Source: Legionella drancourtii LLAP12
GTDB taxonomy: Bacteria > Pseudomonadota > Gammaproteobacteria > Legionellales > Legionellaceae
Length of the DNA: 57,809 nucleotides
Reading direction: 5' to 3'
Assembly (NCBI RefSeq): GCF_000162755.2
Contig: NZ_JH413817.1
Location: 79,383 to 137,191 of the forward strand
Part shown: in pieces, positions 35,468-45,408 of the stretch
How the letters are laid out: each line of letters starts with the position of its first letter
Numbering within the stretch: position 1 is the stretch's first letter
Made by a program: the position numbers and the translations under genes
Notes under the pieces: generated by a model
The model's database searches: none
What the model was told of the DNA's origin: nothing
What the model saw: the letters and a program-made list of their open reading frames with translations, nothing else

Positions 35468-37233
35468 TCATAAGCCCCTGCTAATACTTTATGTTGCTCG
35501 CCAAATTCAAGTTTGGGCGATTGGTTGTCTAGTTTGTCACCGAAAGCAAGCCTGGGTCTGCATTCGTTCACTTCCTCAATATTTATCTCAATCAATAAAG
35601 GATTAAGAGTTTGCAGAAATAACTCTAGTGCATTATTAAATTCTTCTAATGAGTTGATATGCAGCGCGTGCATATTATAACCTTGACCAAGTTTTACAAA
35701 ATCACTGGAATAGCTCTTCCAATAGGTGGAACGATTACGACCAGCAAAATAAAGATCTTGAAAATTTTTTACCATGCCTAAAGCTTTGTTGTTAAGAATA
35801 ATAGTTAAAATTGGTAGCTTTTCTCTGGCAATGATATCCAGTTCTTGTATATTTAACTGCGCTCCGCCATCTCCGGAAAAGCTGATAACCGGTTTTTGCG
35901 AACCCAGATGCACGCCGATTGAGGTGGGAATAGCAAAGCCCATTGCGCCTAAACCACCTGAATGATGCGTTTTTTGCCCCTCGCTATGACGCAGTGTGTG
36001 CGCAGCCCACATTTGGTTATTGCCAACATCACAAACAAACTGCACTTCTTTATTTTTAAGACGTTGATTCATTAAATTAAATAGTACAAAAGGATTTAAT
36101 TTAATCTCTTGATATTCATTAATGAATAGATTTTTTTTCTTTTCTAGTAAATGATTAACCCAGGAATTATGATTTTCTTTGTTGTATTTTTCTCTACTGA
36201 ATTCTTTATAAAAAGAATGGACATCAAGACAAAAAGATTCATCGGCCTTAATGCGATTATTGAGCTGGTGCTCATCAATATCTATTTGAATAACATAGGC
36301 TTTTCGCGAAAAATCCTGGCAGTCAGCTCCAGTTTGGCGGACATCAAGACGCGAACCAATTACTAAAAGTAAATCACAATTTTGTAACGCATAATTGGCT
36401 ACTCGTGTGCCATAAGCGCCAATCATTCCTAAATAAGGGGCGGCCTCTGTAATTTTTTCACTTCCTTTGAGGCTTGCGGCATAAGGAATATTCATCGTGT
36501 TCAGTTTTTTTATAAAATCATGAAACTGAGGATCATTGACTGCGCCTCCCCCCAATAGCACTAATGGCTTATCTGCCATTCGCAGTTTTTTTTGAATATT
36601 AGGGGTTATAATTTTCGCCTCATTAGAGAAAAAAGGTTTGGGTTCCTCCTTTTCTAAAAGCGTTAAAAGAATCTGTTCATCAATTAACTCACGTTGAATA
36701 TTCATGGGAATATCTAATAAAACAGGACCCGGGCGGCCATTTCGCGCCAAATCGATTGCTTTATCCAACTCGGGTAGAAATTGCTCCACACACTCAATTT
36801 TCTTTGCATATTTAGTGATCGAACAAACGATACTAATAATATCGAGTTCCTGAAATCCCTGTTGCTTTATTTTCTTATCGCCGCGTGATTCACTCGTATT
36901 TACTTGCCCAGTCAGAAAGAGGCAGGGAATATTATCGAACCAGCAATCGGCAATCCCCGTCACTAAATTAGTAGCCCCCGGTCCACTTGTTCCCAAAGCA
37001 AGTCCCATGATTTCATTATTAGTTGCTCTGGCAACGCCTCCTGCCGCAAAGGCTGCTCCTTGCTCATGATGGACAGAAACCAGTTTTGTCATAGCGAGAT
37101 TATTAATGCTATCAACCAGATGAGTAATCATGCCACCAATAAGCTCAAAGCCGACAAAAATTTTTTTATGGGCAAGAAGCCGGGCTACTGCATCGGATGC
37201 CTTTATTAGCGATCTACCTTCACTATTTTGCAT
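35464..37233 (-). CDS. YerE-like ThDP-dependent enzyme adding a two-carbon branch
   Basis: 589 residues with the acetolactate-synthase fold: catalytic Glu in VSVHHEQGAAFAAGGVAR (about 52-69), middle domain with VLLGGGAVN, and the ThDP motif SFSGDGGAQLNIQELDIIAR continuing to IILNNKALGM. In a cluster that makes CDP-4-keto-3,6-dideoxyhexose the best match is YerE, which decarboxylates pyruvate and adds the acetyl unit to C-4. A biosynthetic acetolactate synthase is less likely because no ilvN-type regulatory subunit is adjacent. ATG overlaps the next gene. Confidence 0.75.
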   Translation of the reverse strand: MQNSEGRSLIKASDAVARLLAHKKIFVGFELIGGMITHLVDSINNLAMTKLVSVHHEQGAAFAAGGVARATNNEIMGLALGTSGPGATNLVTGIADCWFDNIPCLFLTGQVNTSESRGDKKIKQQGFQELDIISIVCSITKYAKKIECVEQFLPELDKAIDLARNGRPGPVLLDIPMNIQRELIDEQILLTLLEKEEPKPFFSNEAKIITPNIQKKLRMADKPLVLLGGGAVNDPQFHDFIKKLNTMNIPYAASLKGSEKITEAAPYLGMIGAYGTRVANYALQNCDLLLVIGSRLDVRQTGADCQDFSRKAYVIQIDIDEHQLNNRIKADESFCLDVHSFYKEFSREKYNKENHNSWVNHLLEKKKNLFINEYQEIKLNPFVLFNLMNQRLKNKEVQFVCDVGNNQMWAAHTLRHSEGQKTHHSGGLGAMGFAIPTSIGVHLGSQKPVISFSGDGGAQLNIQELDIIAREKLPILTIILNNKALGMVKNFQDLYFAGRNRSTYWKSYSSDFVKLGQGYNMHALHINSLEEFNNALELFLQTLNPLLIEINIEEVNECRPRLAFGDKLDNQSPKLEFGEQHKVLAGAYE

Positions 37234-37257
37234 TTTAGTCTCTATTCCTGAGCGTAA

Positions 37258-38571
37258 TTAAAAGCCAATACCAAAAAATTCCTCAAATTTTTCAATAACA
37301 AAATCAAGATGAGCTGCGGTCAAACCGGGATATAAACCAATCCAAAAAGTATTATTCATAATAATATCCGTGTTTATAAGCTCCCCATATATCCGATAAT
37401 TTAGTGATTCAAAATAAGGTTGGCGAGTTAAGTTTCCGGCAAATAAAAGCCGGGTACCGATTTTATGTTGTTCAAGGAATTTTAATAAATCAACGCGATC
37501 AATTTTGTGCTCAGTTTTTAGCGTTATTGGAAAACCAAACCAAGAGGGTGATGATTTTTCGGTTGCTTCGGGCAATATGATAAAATCTTCACAAGAACGC
37601 AGTCCTTTATGGAGGTGATTAAAATTAATTTTTCTTGCTTCAATAAATTGCGGCAAACTTTCTAGCTGTGCTAAACCACAGGCTGCCTGCATATCGGTAA
37701 TTTTTAAGTTGTAGCCAAGGTGTGAATAGGTATATTTATGATCATAGCCACTTGGTAATGAGCCGAATTGCTGGGCAAAACGCTTGCCACAGGTATTATC
37801 ACAGCCAGGCGCACAATAGCAATCGCGTCCCCAATCCCTGAATGACTCGATTAGTGTATGCAACATTTTAGATTTAGTAAAAACAGCTCCACCTTCACCC
37901 ATCGTAATATGATGAGCTGGATAAAAACTAACGGTGGCAATATCTCCAAAACTACCGACCATTTTCCCTTCATAGGTGGAGCCCAATGCATCGCAGCAAT
38001 CTTCAATAAGCCACAAATTATATTTTTCTTTAAGGCGTTGTACTTCCGTTAGATTAAAGGTATTGCCCAGGGTGTGTGCGATCATAATCGCTTTGGTTTT
38101 ATCTGTAATTGCGGCTTCAATAAGGCGTGCATCAATGTTATAGGTGGGGATATCTACATCCACAAAAACAGGGACTAATCCATTTTGAATAATAGGATTT
38201 ACAGTGGTTGGGAAGCCGGCAGCAACGGAGATTACCTCATCACCTGGTTTTAATTGGCGCTCGCCAAGTTTAGGTGAGGTTAAAGCAGTTAAGGCAAGAA
38301 GATTTGCTGAGGAACCAGAGGTGGTGGTTAAAACATAGGGTACGCCTAAGTAAGCGGCTAATTTATTTTGGAATGCCTCATTAAAACGTCCGGTGGTAAG
38401 CCAGCCATCCAATGACGCTTCGACCATATTTTGTAATTCCAGAGCACCCAACACTTTTCCTGAAGGAGGGATAACCGTTTTACCTGCTTCAAATGTCTTT
38501 GGTTGATACTCCAGTTCCGCATAATGGGAAACTAGTTTTAAAATTTCTTGACGTAGCTGCTCTTTTGTCAT
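37258..38571 (-). CDS. rfbH: CDP-4-keto-6-deoxyglucose 3-dehydrase (E1)
   Basis: 437 residues, standard for RfbH/DdhC. The PLP-fold protein has [20 protein letters not shown], where His replaces the usual aminotransferase Lys, as required for the PMP-dependent C-3 dehydration. The iron-sulfur cysteines [12 protein letters not shown] show the C-x-C-x7-C spacing of E1, with an earlier DCCDALGS about 57 residues before. It removes the 3-hydroxyl together with the E3 reductase at 40455-41423. Confidence 0.95.
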   Translation of the reverse strand: MTKEQLRQEILKLVSHYAELEYQPKTFEAGKTVIPPSGKVLGALELQNMVEASLDGWLTTGRFNEAFQNKLAAYLGVPYVLTTTSGSSANLLALTALTSPKLGERQLKPGDEVISVAAGFPTTVNPIIQNGLVPVFVDVDIPTYNIDARLIEAAITDKTKAIMIAHTLGNTFNLTEVQRLKEKYNLWLIEDCCDALGSTYEGKMVGSFGDIATVSFYPAHHITMGEGGAVFTKSKMLHTLIESFRDWGRDCYCAPGCDNTCGKRFAQQFGSLPSGYDHKYTYSHLGYNLKITDMQAACGLAQLESLPQFIEARKINFNHLHKGLRSCEDFIILPEATEKSSPSWFGFPITLKTEHKIDRVDLLKFLEQHKIGTRLLFAGNLTRQPYFESLNYRIYGELINTDIIMNNTFWIGLYPGLTAAHLDFVIEKFEEFFGIGF

Positions 38572-38577
38572 GCTGAA

Positions 38578-39657
38578 TTAACCTATTTGTGAGTTCATAT
38601 AATCGTTAATTTCATTAATCGTATAATCATACATATTAATCCCTTCTAGCCAAGCCTTATACCAATTAACCGTACGATCTAAGCTTTCTAGAAGCATCCA
38701 CTGTGGTTGCCAATGCAATTTTAATTTTGCCTTAGAGCAATCCAATTTTAAAAAATGAGCTTCATGTACATGAAGGCTTTTATCGACAGCGAAGCTTGCT
38801 CCTGCACCCCAAATCTCAGCCATCTGTTTGACTATCCATTCAACCGGCTTGGCATTATTTTCCATTGGGCCAAAATTCCAGGCCTCAGCAAAGGAAACGC
38901 CTTCTTTATAGAGACTTTCAGCAAGCTTAATGTAACCAGATAAGGGTTCGAGAACATGTTGCCAAGGTCTTATTGCTTGAGGATTTCTAATGTATACTTC
39001 TTTTTTATCGGCAAAAGCTTTAAGAATATCGGGCACTAATCTATCCTGTGCCCAATCGCCACCACCAATTACATTACCTGCTCTTGCGGATGCTATAGCA
39101 CAACCATGCTCATGGTAATTATGTTCATTAAAAAAGGAGCGTCGATAAGAATTGGTAACTAATTCTGCACAGCCTTTACTACTACTATAGGGATCAAAAC
39201 CACCCATTGGCTCTGATTCTCGATACCCCCATGGCCATTCTTGATTTTCATAGCATTTGTCGCTGGTGACATTGACTAGCGCTTTAACCGTATTAATGGA
39301 ACGTGTTGATTCCAATAGATGAACTGTCCCCATAACGTTCGTGCTATAGGTATCTACAGGGATCTCATAAGATAAGCGAACCAAGGGCTGCGCGGCCAAA
39401 TGAAAGACAATCTCGGGTTTAAATGCATTCATACATTGATAAAGTGTGTTCAGATCACGAATATCCGCTATCTTGGAGGCAATTTTATTTTGAAGCTGTA
39501 TTTCTGCAAAAAGACTAGGGGTAGTCGGTGCGTTTAAAGCATAGCCTTGGACTTGTGCACCGAGACTATGTAACCACAAGCTAAGCCAGCTTCCTTTAAA
39601 TCCAGTGTGCCCAGTAATAAAAACACGCTTTCCTTGCCAAAAATTAAGATCTATCAT
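38578..39657 (-). CDS. rfbG: CDP-glucose 4,6-dehydratase
   Basis: Start set at the ATG at 39657, four bases past the rfbF stop; the longer frame upstream lies inside rfbF. The resulting 359 residues equal the family length. MIDLNFWQGKRVFITGHTGF has the GxxGxxG NAD motif, followed by YSTNVMGTVHLLES, VNVTSDKCYENQ and PYSSSKGCAEL (Y-x-x-x-K). It converts CDP-glucose to CDP-4-keto-6-deoxyglucose. Second step of the pathway, encoded directly after the cytidylyltransferase. Confidence 0.95.
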   Translation of the reverse strand: MIDLNFWQGKRVFITGHTGFKGSWLSLWLHSLGAQVQGYALNAPTTPSLFAEIQLQNKIASKIADIRDLNTLYQCMNAFKPEIVFHLAAQPLVRLSYEIPVDTYSTNVMGTVHLLESTRSINTVKALVNVTSDKCYENQEWPWGYRESEPMGGFDPYSSSKGCAELVTNSYRRSFFNEHNYHEHGCAIASARAGNVIGGGDWAQDRLVPDILKAFADKKEVYIRNPQAIRPWQHVLEPLSGYIKLAESLYKEGVSFAEAWNFGPMENNAKPVEWIVKQMAEIWGAGASFAVDKSLHVHEAHFLKLDCSKAKLKLHWQPQWMLLESLDRTVNWYKAWLEGINMYDYTINEINDYMNSQIG

Positions 39658-39661
39658 TAGC

Positions 39662-40435
39662 CTATTCCCATACTTTCCAAGGTGCCTTGTTATTATTCCA
39701 TAGCTCTTCCAGATAAGTTTTATCACGCAGAGTATCCATAGGTTGCCAGAATCCTTCATGCTCATAGGCCACTAGCTGATTTTCACTGGCCAGCTGATTT
39801 AGCGGGTATTGCTCCCAAATACATGCATCACCATCAATATAGTTTAAAACCTCGGGGGATAAAACAAAGAAACCACCATTAATCATTCCACCATCACCTT
39901 TTGGTTTTTCTTTAAAATGTTTTACCATCCCTTGCTGTATATCTAATGCACCAAAACGACCCGGTGGATAGGTCGCCGTTAAGGTTGCTAATTTTCCATG
40001 CGCTCGATGAAATGCAATCGTTTCCGATACGTTTACATCACTTAAGCCATCACCATAAGTGAAGCAAAATAAGTCATCGTACATAATATGTTCCGCAACC
40101 CTTAGAAGTCGTCCGCCAGTCATTGATGTCTCACCAGTATCCACTAGTGTTATTGTCCAGGGCTCTGCACGTTTGGAGTGAATTTCCATTTTATTTTCGC
40201 GCATGTCGATGGTTACATCGGACATGTGAAGAAAGTAGTTTGCAAAGTATTCTTTAATTACATATCCTTTATAGCCGCAACAAATTACAAAATCATGAAT
40301 ATTATGAGCAGAATAGAGTTTCATAATATGCCAAATAATGGGTTTGGCACCGATTTCAACCATTGGCTTAGGCTTTACGGTGGTTTCTTCACTTAAACGA
40401 GTCCCCAAACCACCAGCAAGAATCACTGCTTTCAT
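39662..40435 (-). CDS. rfbF: glucose-1-phosphate cytidylyltransferase
   Basis: 257 residues, exactly the RfbF/DdhA size. It begins MKAVILAGGLGTRLSEETTV, the nucleotidyltransferase signature, then KPKPMVEIGAKPIIWHIMK, with FCFTYGDGLSDVN as the metal-binding Asp motif and GFWQPMDTLRD at the end. Forms CDP-glucose from CTP and glucose-1-phosphate, the first committed step of 3,6-dideoxyhexose synthesis. Confidence 0.95.
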   Translation of the reverse strand: MKAVILAGGLGTRLSEETTVKPKPMVEIGAKPIIWHIMKLYSAHNIHDFVICCGYKGYVIKEYFANYFLHMSDVTIDMRENKMEIHSKRAEPWTITLVDTGETSMTGGRLLRVAEHIMYDDLFCFTYGDGLSDVNVSETIAFHRAHGKLATLTATYPPGRFGALDIQQGMVKHFKEKPKGDGGMINGGFFVLSPEVLNYIDGDACIWEQYPLNQLASENQLVAYEHEGFWQPMDTLRDKTYLEELWNNNKAPWKVWE

Positions 40436-40454
40436 TATTTACTCCATGTTAAAA

Positions 40455-41423
40455 TTAGTTTGACGGGACAAAGGCATCCGCGTAAAAATTATCAGGATTT
40501 AAACCTTCTTGCAGAAAAAGTTCTTTTGCTTTATCAATTAGATTAGGGGAGCCGCAGGCATAGACCTCATATCGTGATAAGGATGAGAAATCCTCTAGCA
40601 CTGCTTCATGTACTAAGCCAAATCGACCCTTCCAGGATTCATCGTTTCCTGAGACAACAGGAATATATTTAATATTTTTAAACTCTTTTGCCCAATTGCT
40701 AGCAACATCGGTATAAAATCGTTTTGCTTCGGTCATACCCCAATAAATAAAAATTTCCCGTGAACTTCCGGCAGAAATTAACCCTTCAGCCATTGCTTTT
40801 ATCGGTGCAAAACCGGTTCCACCTGCCAATAAAATAATGGGATTTGTTGTTTCCCGAATAAAAAAAGTGCCTTTAGGCCCTTCAATGCGCATTAATTGAT
40901 TTAGGGAAATATTCTTCAGCAATTGACTAAATTCCCCATTTGGCAGCAGGCGAATATGTAATTCAATAAGGGAATTTTCTTTAATATTGGCGAGTGAATA
41001 ACTGCGTTTTACGCCTTGGTAACTAAGGTCTATATATTGACCGGGTAAATAGTTGAACGCAGAAGTTGGTGGGATTCTTAGGGTCAAAATAGCAATATCA
41101 TCGGCTTTAATAGCCAATTTATCAACCTTGCAGGGCAAGGTCATTGATTCAATATTTGCTAATTCCGGGCAATAGCTAGCGTTTAGAGAAATGTTTGTTT
41201 CGGCATAAGAGGAGCAGGTTAAAAATTTACCGCTACTAATGACTTCACCATGTTCATTTTTTACAGAACCGGATAAAAGGCTGGCTTCACAAAGATTGCA
41301 ATTTCCTTTTTTACAGCTGTATTCTAGGAATAACTTATTTTCTAGAGCGCCATCAAGAATGGTTTTATTCTTTAGTGCTTTATAAATAATCCCGGCTGGA
41401 TTTATTTTAACATTGTAAGTCAC
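40455..41423 (-). CDS. ascD: CDP-6-deoxy-delta-3,4-glucoseen reductase (E3)
   Basis: 322 residues: N-terminal plant-type ferredoxin with YSCKKGNCNLCEASLL and a later TCSSYAE (C-x4-C-x2-C...C), then an FNR-like FAD domain (GQYIDLSYQGVKRSYSLAN, R-x-Y-S) and an NAD domain (ILLAGGTGFAPIKAMAEGL). It passes electrons to the [2Fe-2S] E1 enzyme RfbH. It heads the minus-strand run E3-rfbF-rfbG-rfbH-yerE-yerF, which therefore contains every step to a CDP-linked 3,6-dideoxy sugar. Confidence 0.9.
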   Translation of the reverse strand: MTYNVKINPAGIIYKALKNKTILDGALENKLFLEYSCKKGNCNLCEASLLSGSVKNEHGEVISSGKFLTCSSYAETNISLNASYCPELANIESMTLPCKVDKLAIKADDIAILTLRIPPTSAFNYLPGQYIDLSYQGVKRSYSLANIKENSLIELHIRLLPNGEFSQLLKNISLNQLMRIEGPKGTFFIRETTNPIILLAGGTGFAPIKAMAEGLISAGSSREIFIYWGMTEAKRFYTDVASNWAKEFKNIKYIPVVSGNDESWKGRFGLVHEAVLEDFSSLSRYEVYACGSPNLIDKAKELFLQEGLNPDNFYADAFVPSN

Positions 41424-41855
41424 TTTACAAATCCCTTTGTATAAAATTAGAGCAATTCAGTGATGATTCATCATATGCTAACCCACAATTAAAGTGAACT
41501 CAATGTATTTTAATCGCGATAATAATACGGGTACGAAACAGAGCAAAATAGAGATTGGTATCAGTAATCAATTTGAAGATTGAACGTTCTTAACCTAATT
41601 TGGAAATAATTAATTTCAAAAATAGTCGATTTTCAAAAGCGATGAATTTGGTTAAGGTGTGCCAGGTGAGTTCTACTTATACACAGTATTTGGCGTTTAC
41701 CATGCAAATAAATGGTACAAAAATTAATCTTAATATTGAGTATTTGATCAAATTATGGCATAATAAACCTGTGCTTCTGCTCTTGTAACTTTAAAAATTA
41801 CCTCTTATATAAGAGGAGTTACAGAGACCTAATCATGCTTTTTAGGAAGAATAAT
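41424..41855. other. gene-free stretch
   Basis: AT-rich sequence that must contain the promoters of the divergent E3 and 41856 genes. A 62-codon frame at 41600 has no ribosome site and unconvincing composition. I see no hairpin with a T-run and no RNA gene. Confidence 0.4.
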
Positions 41856-42122
41856 ATGAGTGAAAATTGGCCTACCAGAGACAGAGATTTACAAACAGCA
41901 CGCGTCATTATGGAAGAGTATGCAAATGAACGTGAGAGTGGTGCATTGGGGCTTTTTGAAATTGTTGTTGATCCCACTGAAAAGCGTATGAATTTTTGTT
42001 TGTCAGGATGGGTTATTATTTTAGCTAAGCATTTTAATTCAATGTATGGAGTGAGCCAAGGGGATTTTGTGACCCGTCAGGTGATTTCTCGTTGTATTAT
42101 TCAAGGACAAACCTTACATTAG
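41856..42122 (+). CDS. small conserved-looking cytoplasmic protein
   Basis: Start taken at the second ATG (41856) because TAGGAAGAA lies just before it; the first methionine at 41835 has no such site. The 88-residue product begins MSENWPTRDRDLQTARVIME and contains LGLFEIVVDPTEKRMNFCLS and a C-terminal helix. Soluble, no signal. No family recognised. A hairpin (CCCTCTC at 42130, GAGAGGG at 42147) follows. Confidence 0.5.
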   Translation: MSENWPTRDRDLQTARVIMEEYANERESGALGLFEIVVDPTEKRMNFCLSGWVIILAKHFNSMYGVSQGDFVTRQVISRCIIQGQTLH

Positions 42123-42224
42123 ACTTCAGCCCTCTCTGATGCATAGGAGAGGGGAAATTCCCATTCGCTCCGATTTGTCTGCCATCAAATGGAAACGGTG
42201 ATTGCGATGGAGTACTCTGCTAAT

Positions 42225-42587
42225 TCAACTAAATATAGATTTAAGTTTAGCCTCAAGTACATCTATTTTAAATGGCTTTAAAATATAACCATCGACTTTT
42301 AAATTTTTACTATTGATTATTAAATCCTTATCTGTTTCTGCTGTAAGGAGAATAAATTTTTGCTGCTTATTTCGAAATTCATTCCTTACTTTACTCAGTA
42401 GTTCAAGACCATTCATTTCTGGCATATTAAAATCGCTAATCACTAAATCAAAGTCTTCCTTCTGCATTATCTCCCATCCTGATTCTGCATTTTCAGCTTG
42501 CGTAACTTCCGTATAGCCTAATTGATTTAAATAGTTATTTATAATTTTTCTCATTGTTGCAAAATCATCTATTATCAAAACTTTCAT
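42225..42587 (-). CDS. CheY-like single-domain response regulator
   Basis: 120 residues forming only a receiver domain. VLIIDDFATMRKIINNYL has the acidic pair D8-D9, DFDLVISDFNMPEMNGLELL the phosphoacceptor Asp (about 54), FILLTAETD the Thr/Ser, and GYILKPFKIDVL the conserved Lys-Pro. No output domain, so it must act through protein contacts, as CheY does. It is the last gene of a unit with the membrane and VWA proteins (56 bases behind). No chemotaxis genes are nearby. Confidence 0.9.
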   Translation of the reverse strand: MKVLIIDDFATMRKIINNYLNQLGYTEVTQAENAESGWEIMQKEDFDLVISDFNMPEMNGLELLSKVRNEFRNKQQKFILLTAETDKDLIINSKNLKVDGYILKPFKIDVLEAKLKSIFS

Positions 42588-42643
42588 AAAATCATCCTTT
42601 TCTTATGATTTATTCTTTTTAGTTGTTTATGAGGACGTAACCT

Positions 42644-43291
42644 TTAGCTGAGTTTCAAAATATTCTCTATCTGGTTTAGATTCATATTCTCAAATGTTTC
42701 AGGACCACTAATCTCTAATTTATCTTTGTAGGTTAAATAAATTTTTTCTAATAACTTATGAGCGTTTTTATATTTATCAGCATAATCTTGTTTCTCAAAG
42801 CGTAACTGCTCAATTAAAGCTTCATATTGATAGTCATCTTCTGAAGGATCACCATCTAAAATCACCTCTTGAGGACTATTTTCCACCGGAATATTAACTT
42901 CTTTACTTTGCTCACTCTTATTTAATAGCATTATTTGCTCAATGCAATAAACATATGATTCGGTGATCTTACTCATAAAAACCGGCATCATTTCAATTGC
43001 GGCAGGGTGGTAATCAACAAAAAGATTGAGTAAGTTATTGTATGAATCTTTTTCCACAGCAATAACGTCCATTATTTTTTTTTCTAACTCAGGCATTAAT
43101 GGGGCGCCTAGAGTACTTTTTAACAGTTCCTCATCATTAATTATTTGAGTTTTTAATAGATTTTTACTCTTCTGAAATGCGTTTAAAATAATATTTGTTT
43201 GTCTTTTTTTAATGATCATTAGAATTATGATAATTGTTGTAAAAATCATAATACAACCTAGGAGTGCTAAATTAAGAAGATTAATATTCAT
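42644..43291 (-). CDS. membrane-anchored coiled-coil protein of the VWA operon
   Basis: 215 residues. One N-terminal membrane helix (LALLGCIMIFTTIIIILMII) is followed by a soluble helical region; the C-terminal half (YQYEALIEQLRFEKQDYADK and neighbours) looks like coiled coil. Start overlaps the stop of the VWA gene by four bases. No catalytic motif seen. Its place between a VWA receptor-like protein and a CheY suggests an adaptor at the membrane, which is inference only. Confidence 0.55.
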   Translation of the reverse strand: MNINLLNLALLGCIMIFTTIIIILMIIKKRQTNIILNAFQKSKNLLKTQIINDEELLKSTLGAPLMPELEKKIMDVIAVEKDSYNNLLNLFVDYHPAAIEMMPVFMSKITESYVYCIEQIMLLNKSEQSKEVNIPVENSPQEVILDGDPSEDDYQYEALIEQLRFEKQDYADKYKNAHKLLEKIYLTYKDKLEISGPETFENMNLNQIENILKLS

Positions 43292-45111
43292 AAAGTTTGA
43301 TCTCGGATTTTTTTTATTTTCTTACGGTAATTCATTCTTATTATCATAAACGAACAAGATAGTATTAACATAAACAATAGGATACATATTAAAAATATCA
43401 AGTTATTAAATTTGGAACCACCTTCTTCTGGTTTTATTGTTTTCAGCTTGTTTAAAGGGGGGGCTTTTTTTACTTTAAGACTAACGGCTGATTTTAAGTT
43501 GATTGTAGGTAATTGGCTGGTAAGTTGTTCTGAAGAGCAAAAATCAGAATGGGGTGATACATTAAACTCGGCAGCGCGGCCGCTGAGTAAACGTGCATTT
43601 ATTCTAATTAGCACATCATTAAGTGAAAAAGATGGTTCTTGGCATAAGGAGACTAAATCTGCATTCCATACATTTTTATTTTTTGATATTGGCACATTAA
43701 TCGCTTTATTTTGATATTTAATTGTTATCTTAACGGAATCTGGATCGATTACTTGTGGTGTAATTAACTCAATCTTGAGCGAATGATCTAAATTAAACGT
43801 ATAGTGAAAGGGATCGCTTTGCACTGACATTGTAAATTGGCGCTTTCTTGATAAAAATTCACTCTTCGCTACCCATTTTGCAACATAATTACCATTAGGT
43901 ACCTGAAGTAGTCTTTCAAGTTTAAAAACGCCTTTACTCAAATAAGGAATTTTATAAGAAAATTGTTTGCCTGCGCCTTCAAGTTCAAAATTCATATTCA
44001 TCGCATTTAGCAATACAGCGGAGTCGATTAATTTATTATCCTCTTCTAAATGTCCCGATAAAGGGAGCAACTCATCATTGAAATATACTCCGCTGGAAAA
44101 ATTGGTTATTAAATTAACATTGGTCAAGATAATCACTTGTTTTAGTTTCATTGAGGGGCCACTTAAAATCCAATTACCTGGAGTAGGCTGATCAATATTA
44201 AGAATTTTATAATCCCCAATAGAAACAGAATTTTCATTATCCATATTTAAGTCGCGCTTTGTTCCAGAAGGACTTGATAAATACATTGCTGCGCTATGAG
44301 GGTCCGTATTTTTTTTAAAAATCAAGGTAAACTGTTGTATGCTCTTATCGATGAATATTGTTGAGGTTGCCTCTTTATCTACTGTATTTGATGAATTTTT
44401 TTGAACCGCTTTTGCATTGCTAAAAGATTCTTGTGCTTGTTTCGTAATAATTGGAGCTTCTTGTACTGAAATTACTGATGAGAATATTGCATATAACGCA
44501 TTATCCAGATCTTTTGCAGAAATAACCGGTTGAAATAATGCATTGGTTTTTAAAGAAATATTAGATAAAAGTGTACTATCAGCCTCATTTGATAAACCTA
44601 TGGTGTAAACTTGGACATGCTCCCTTTGTAATATAGGAATAGTTGTTTCATTTAACTGCTGCGTTGATTTTTTATTTAAGGCATCTGAGCCTAGATCTAA
44701 CATCCCATCTGTTAGGAGAATAATTACTTTTTTATTTTTACTCCACGATTTATTTACACCATTTAGAGCTGCATCAATATTAGTCCATGCTCCATCTGAT
44801 TTGATTTGTTTTTTCTTTTTTAAAAATGACTCTTGAAATTTGGCAGTGACTATTTGGGGGGGGATAATTTGTTCCAAATCATTTGAAAATGTACTAACAC
44901 TTACAACGGCTCTATTATTAACAAGGTAGTTAAATAATTTAACTGCAGTAACTCTAAGGTTTTGAGGATCTGTGTGTTTCATACTTCCAGAAACATCGAT
45001 AAGTAAGTGGATTTCCGGTAAATCTTTAGTGGTAGAGGCCGCATAGCCAGAAAAGACAATCAAGAAGTGAAATAAAAATAGGGCATAAAAAGCAGATAAT
45101 CGTTTTGTCAT
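43288..45111 (-). CDS. exported VWA-domain protein (TIGR03503-like)
   Basis: 607 residues: signal peptide (AFYALFLFHFLIVFSGYAA), VWA domain with the MIDAS motif EIHLLIDVSGSMKHTDPQNL (about 33-52), IILLTDGMLDLG and TIGLSNEADS, several beta-sandwich-like segments, and a C-terminal membrane helix (LIFLICILLFMLILSCSFMI) with a basic tail. Topology: large periplasmic part anchored at the C-terminus. This matches my memory of the TIGR03503 family, whose role is unknown. First gene of a three-gene operon ending in a CheY-like protein. Confidence 0.7.
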   Translation of the reverse strand: MTKRLSAFYALFLFHFLIVFSGYAASTTKDLPEIHLLIDVSGSMKHTDPQNLRVTAVKLFNYLVNNRAVVSVSTFSNDLEQIIPPQIVTAKFQESFLKKKKQIKSDGAWTNIDAALNGVNKSWSKNKKVIILLTDGMLDLGSDALNKKSTQQLNETTIPILQREHVQVYTIGLSNEADSTLLSNISLKTNALFQPVISAKDLDNALYAIFSSVISVQEAPIITKQAQESFSNAKAVQKNSSNTVDKEATSTIFIDKSIQQFTLIFKKNTDPHSAAMYLSSPSGTKRDLNMDNENSVSIGDYKILNIDQPTPGNWILSGPSMKLKQVIILTNVNLITNFSSGVYFNDELLPLSGHLEEDNKLIDSAVLLNAMNMNFELEGAGKQFSYKIPYLSKGVFKLERLLQVPNGNYVAKWVAKSEFLSRKRQFTMSVQSDPFHYTFNLDHSLKIELITPQVIDPDSVKITIKYQNKAINVPISKNKNVWNADLVSLCQEPSFSLNDVLIRINARLLSGRAAEFNVSPHSDFCSSEQLTSQLPTINLKSAVSLKVKKAPPLNKLKTIKPEEGGSKFNNLIFLICILLFMLILSCSFMIIRMNYRKKIKKIRDQTL

Positions 45112-45408
45112 TACACTTCCTTTATATAATCTTAAATTTAGCCATTTACATTCAATTTGTTGTCTAAATGCGCGTCACATTATGGTTTATTATTTTATTT
45201 TTATTAGCGGCAGAACTCGATATAACTTAAGTACTTCAATCGCAATCAGTTGTTCTTACGATTGCATGGCGTTGATATGAAGATGAATAAGGGATTCTTC
45301 AGGCGGGATTGGTGTGAATGCTTAACCCTTAGCTAAGGCCGGGTGCAGTCTATTCTTTTTATTTCTCTTCTTTCTTTTAAATTCTTTTCAAAAAAGAAGG
45401 TAATTTGT

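Noticed and set aside
35464-37233. Acetolactate synthase of branched-chain amino-acid synthesis
   Set aside because: No small regulatory subunit or other ilv gene nearby; placed inside a CDP-dideoxy-sugar run with a YerF-like reductase.
41600-41788. 62-codon plus-strand frame
   Set aside because: No ribosome site, odd composition, lies in a promoter gap; not supported as a gene.
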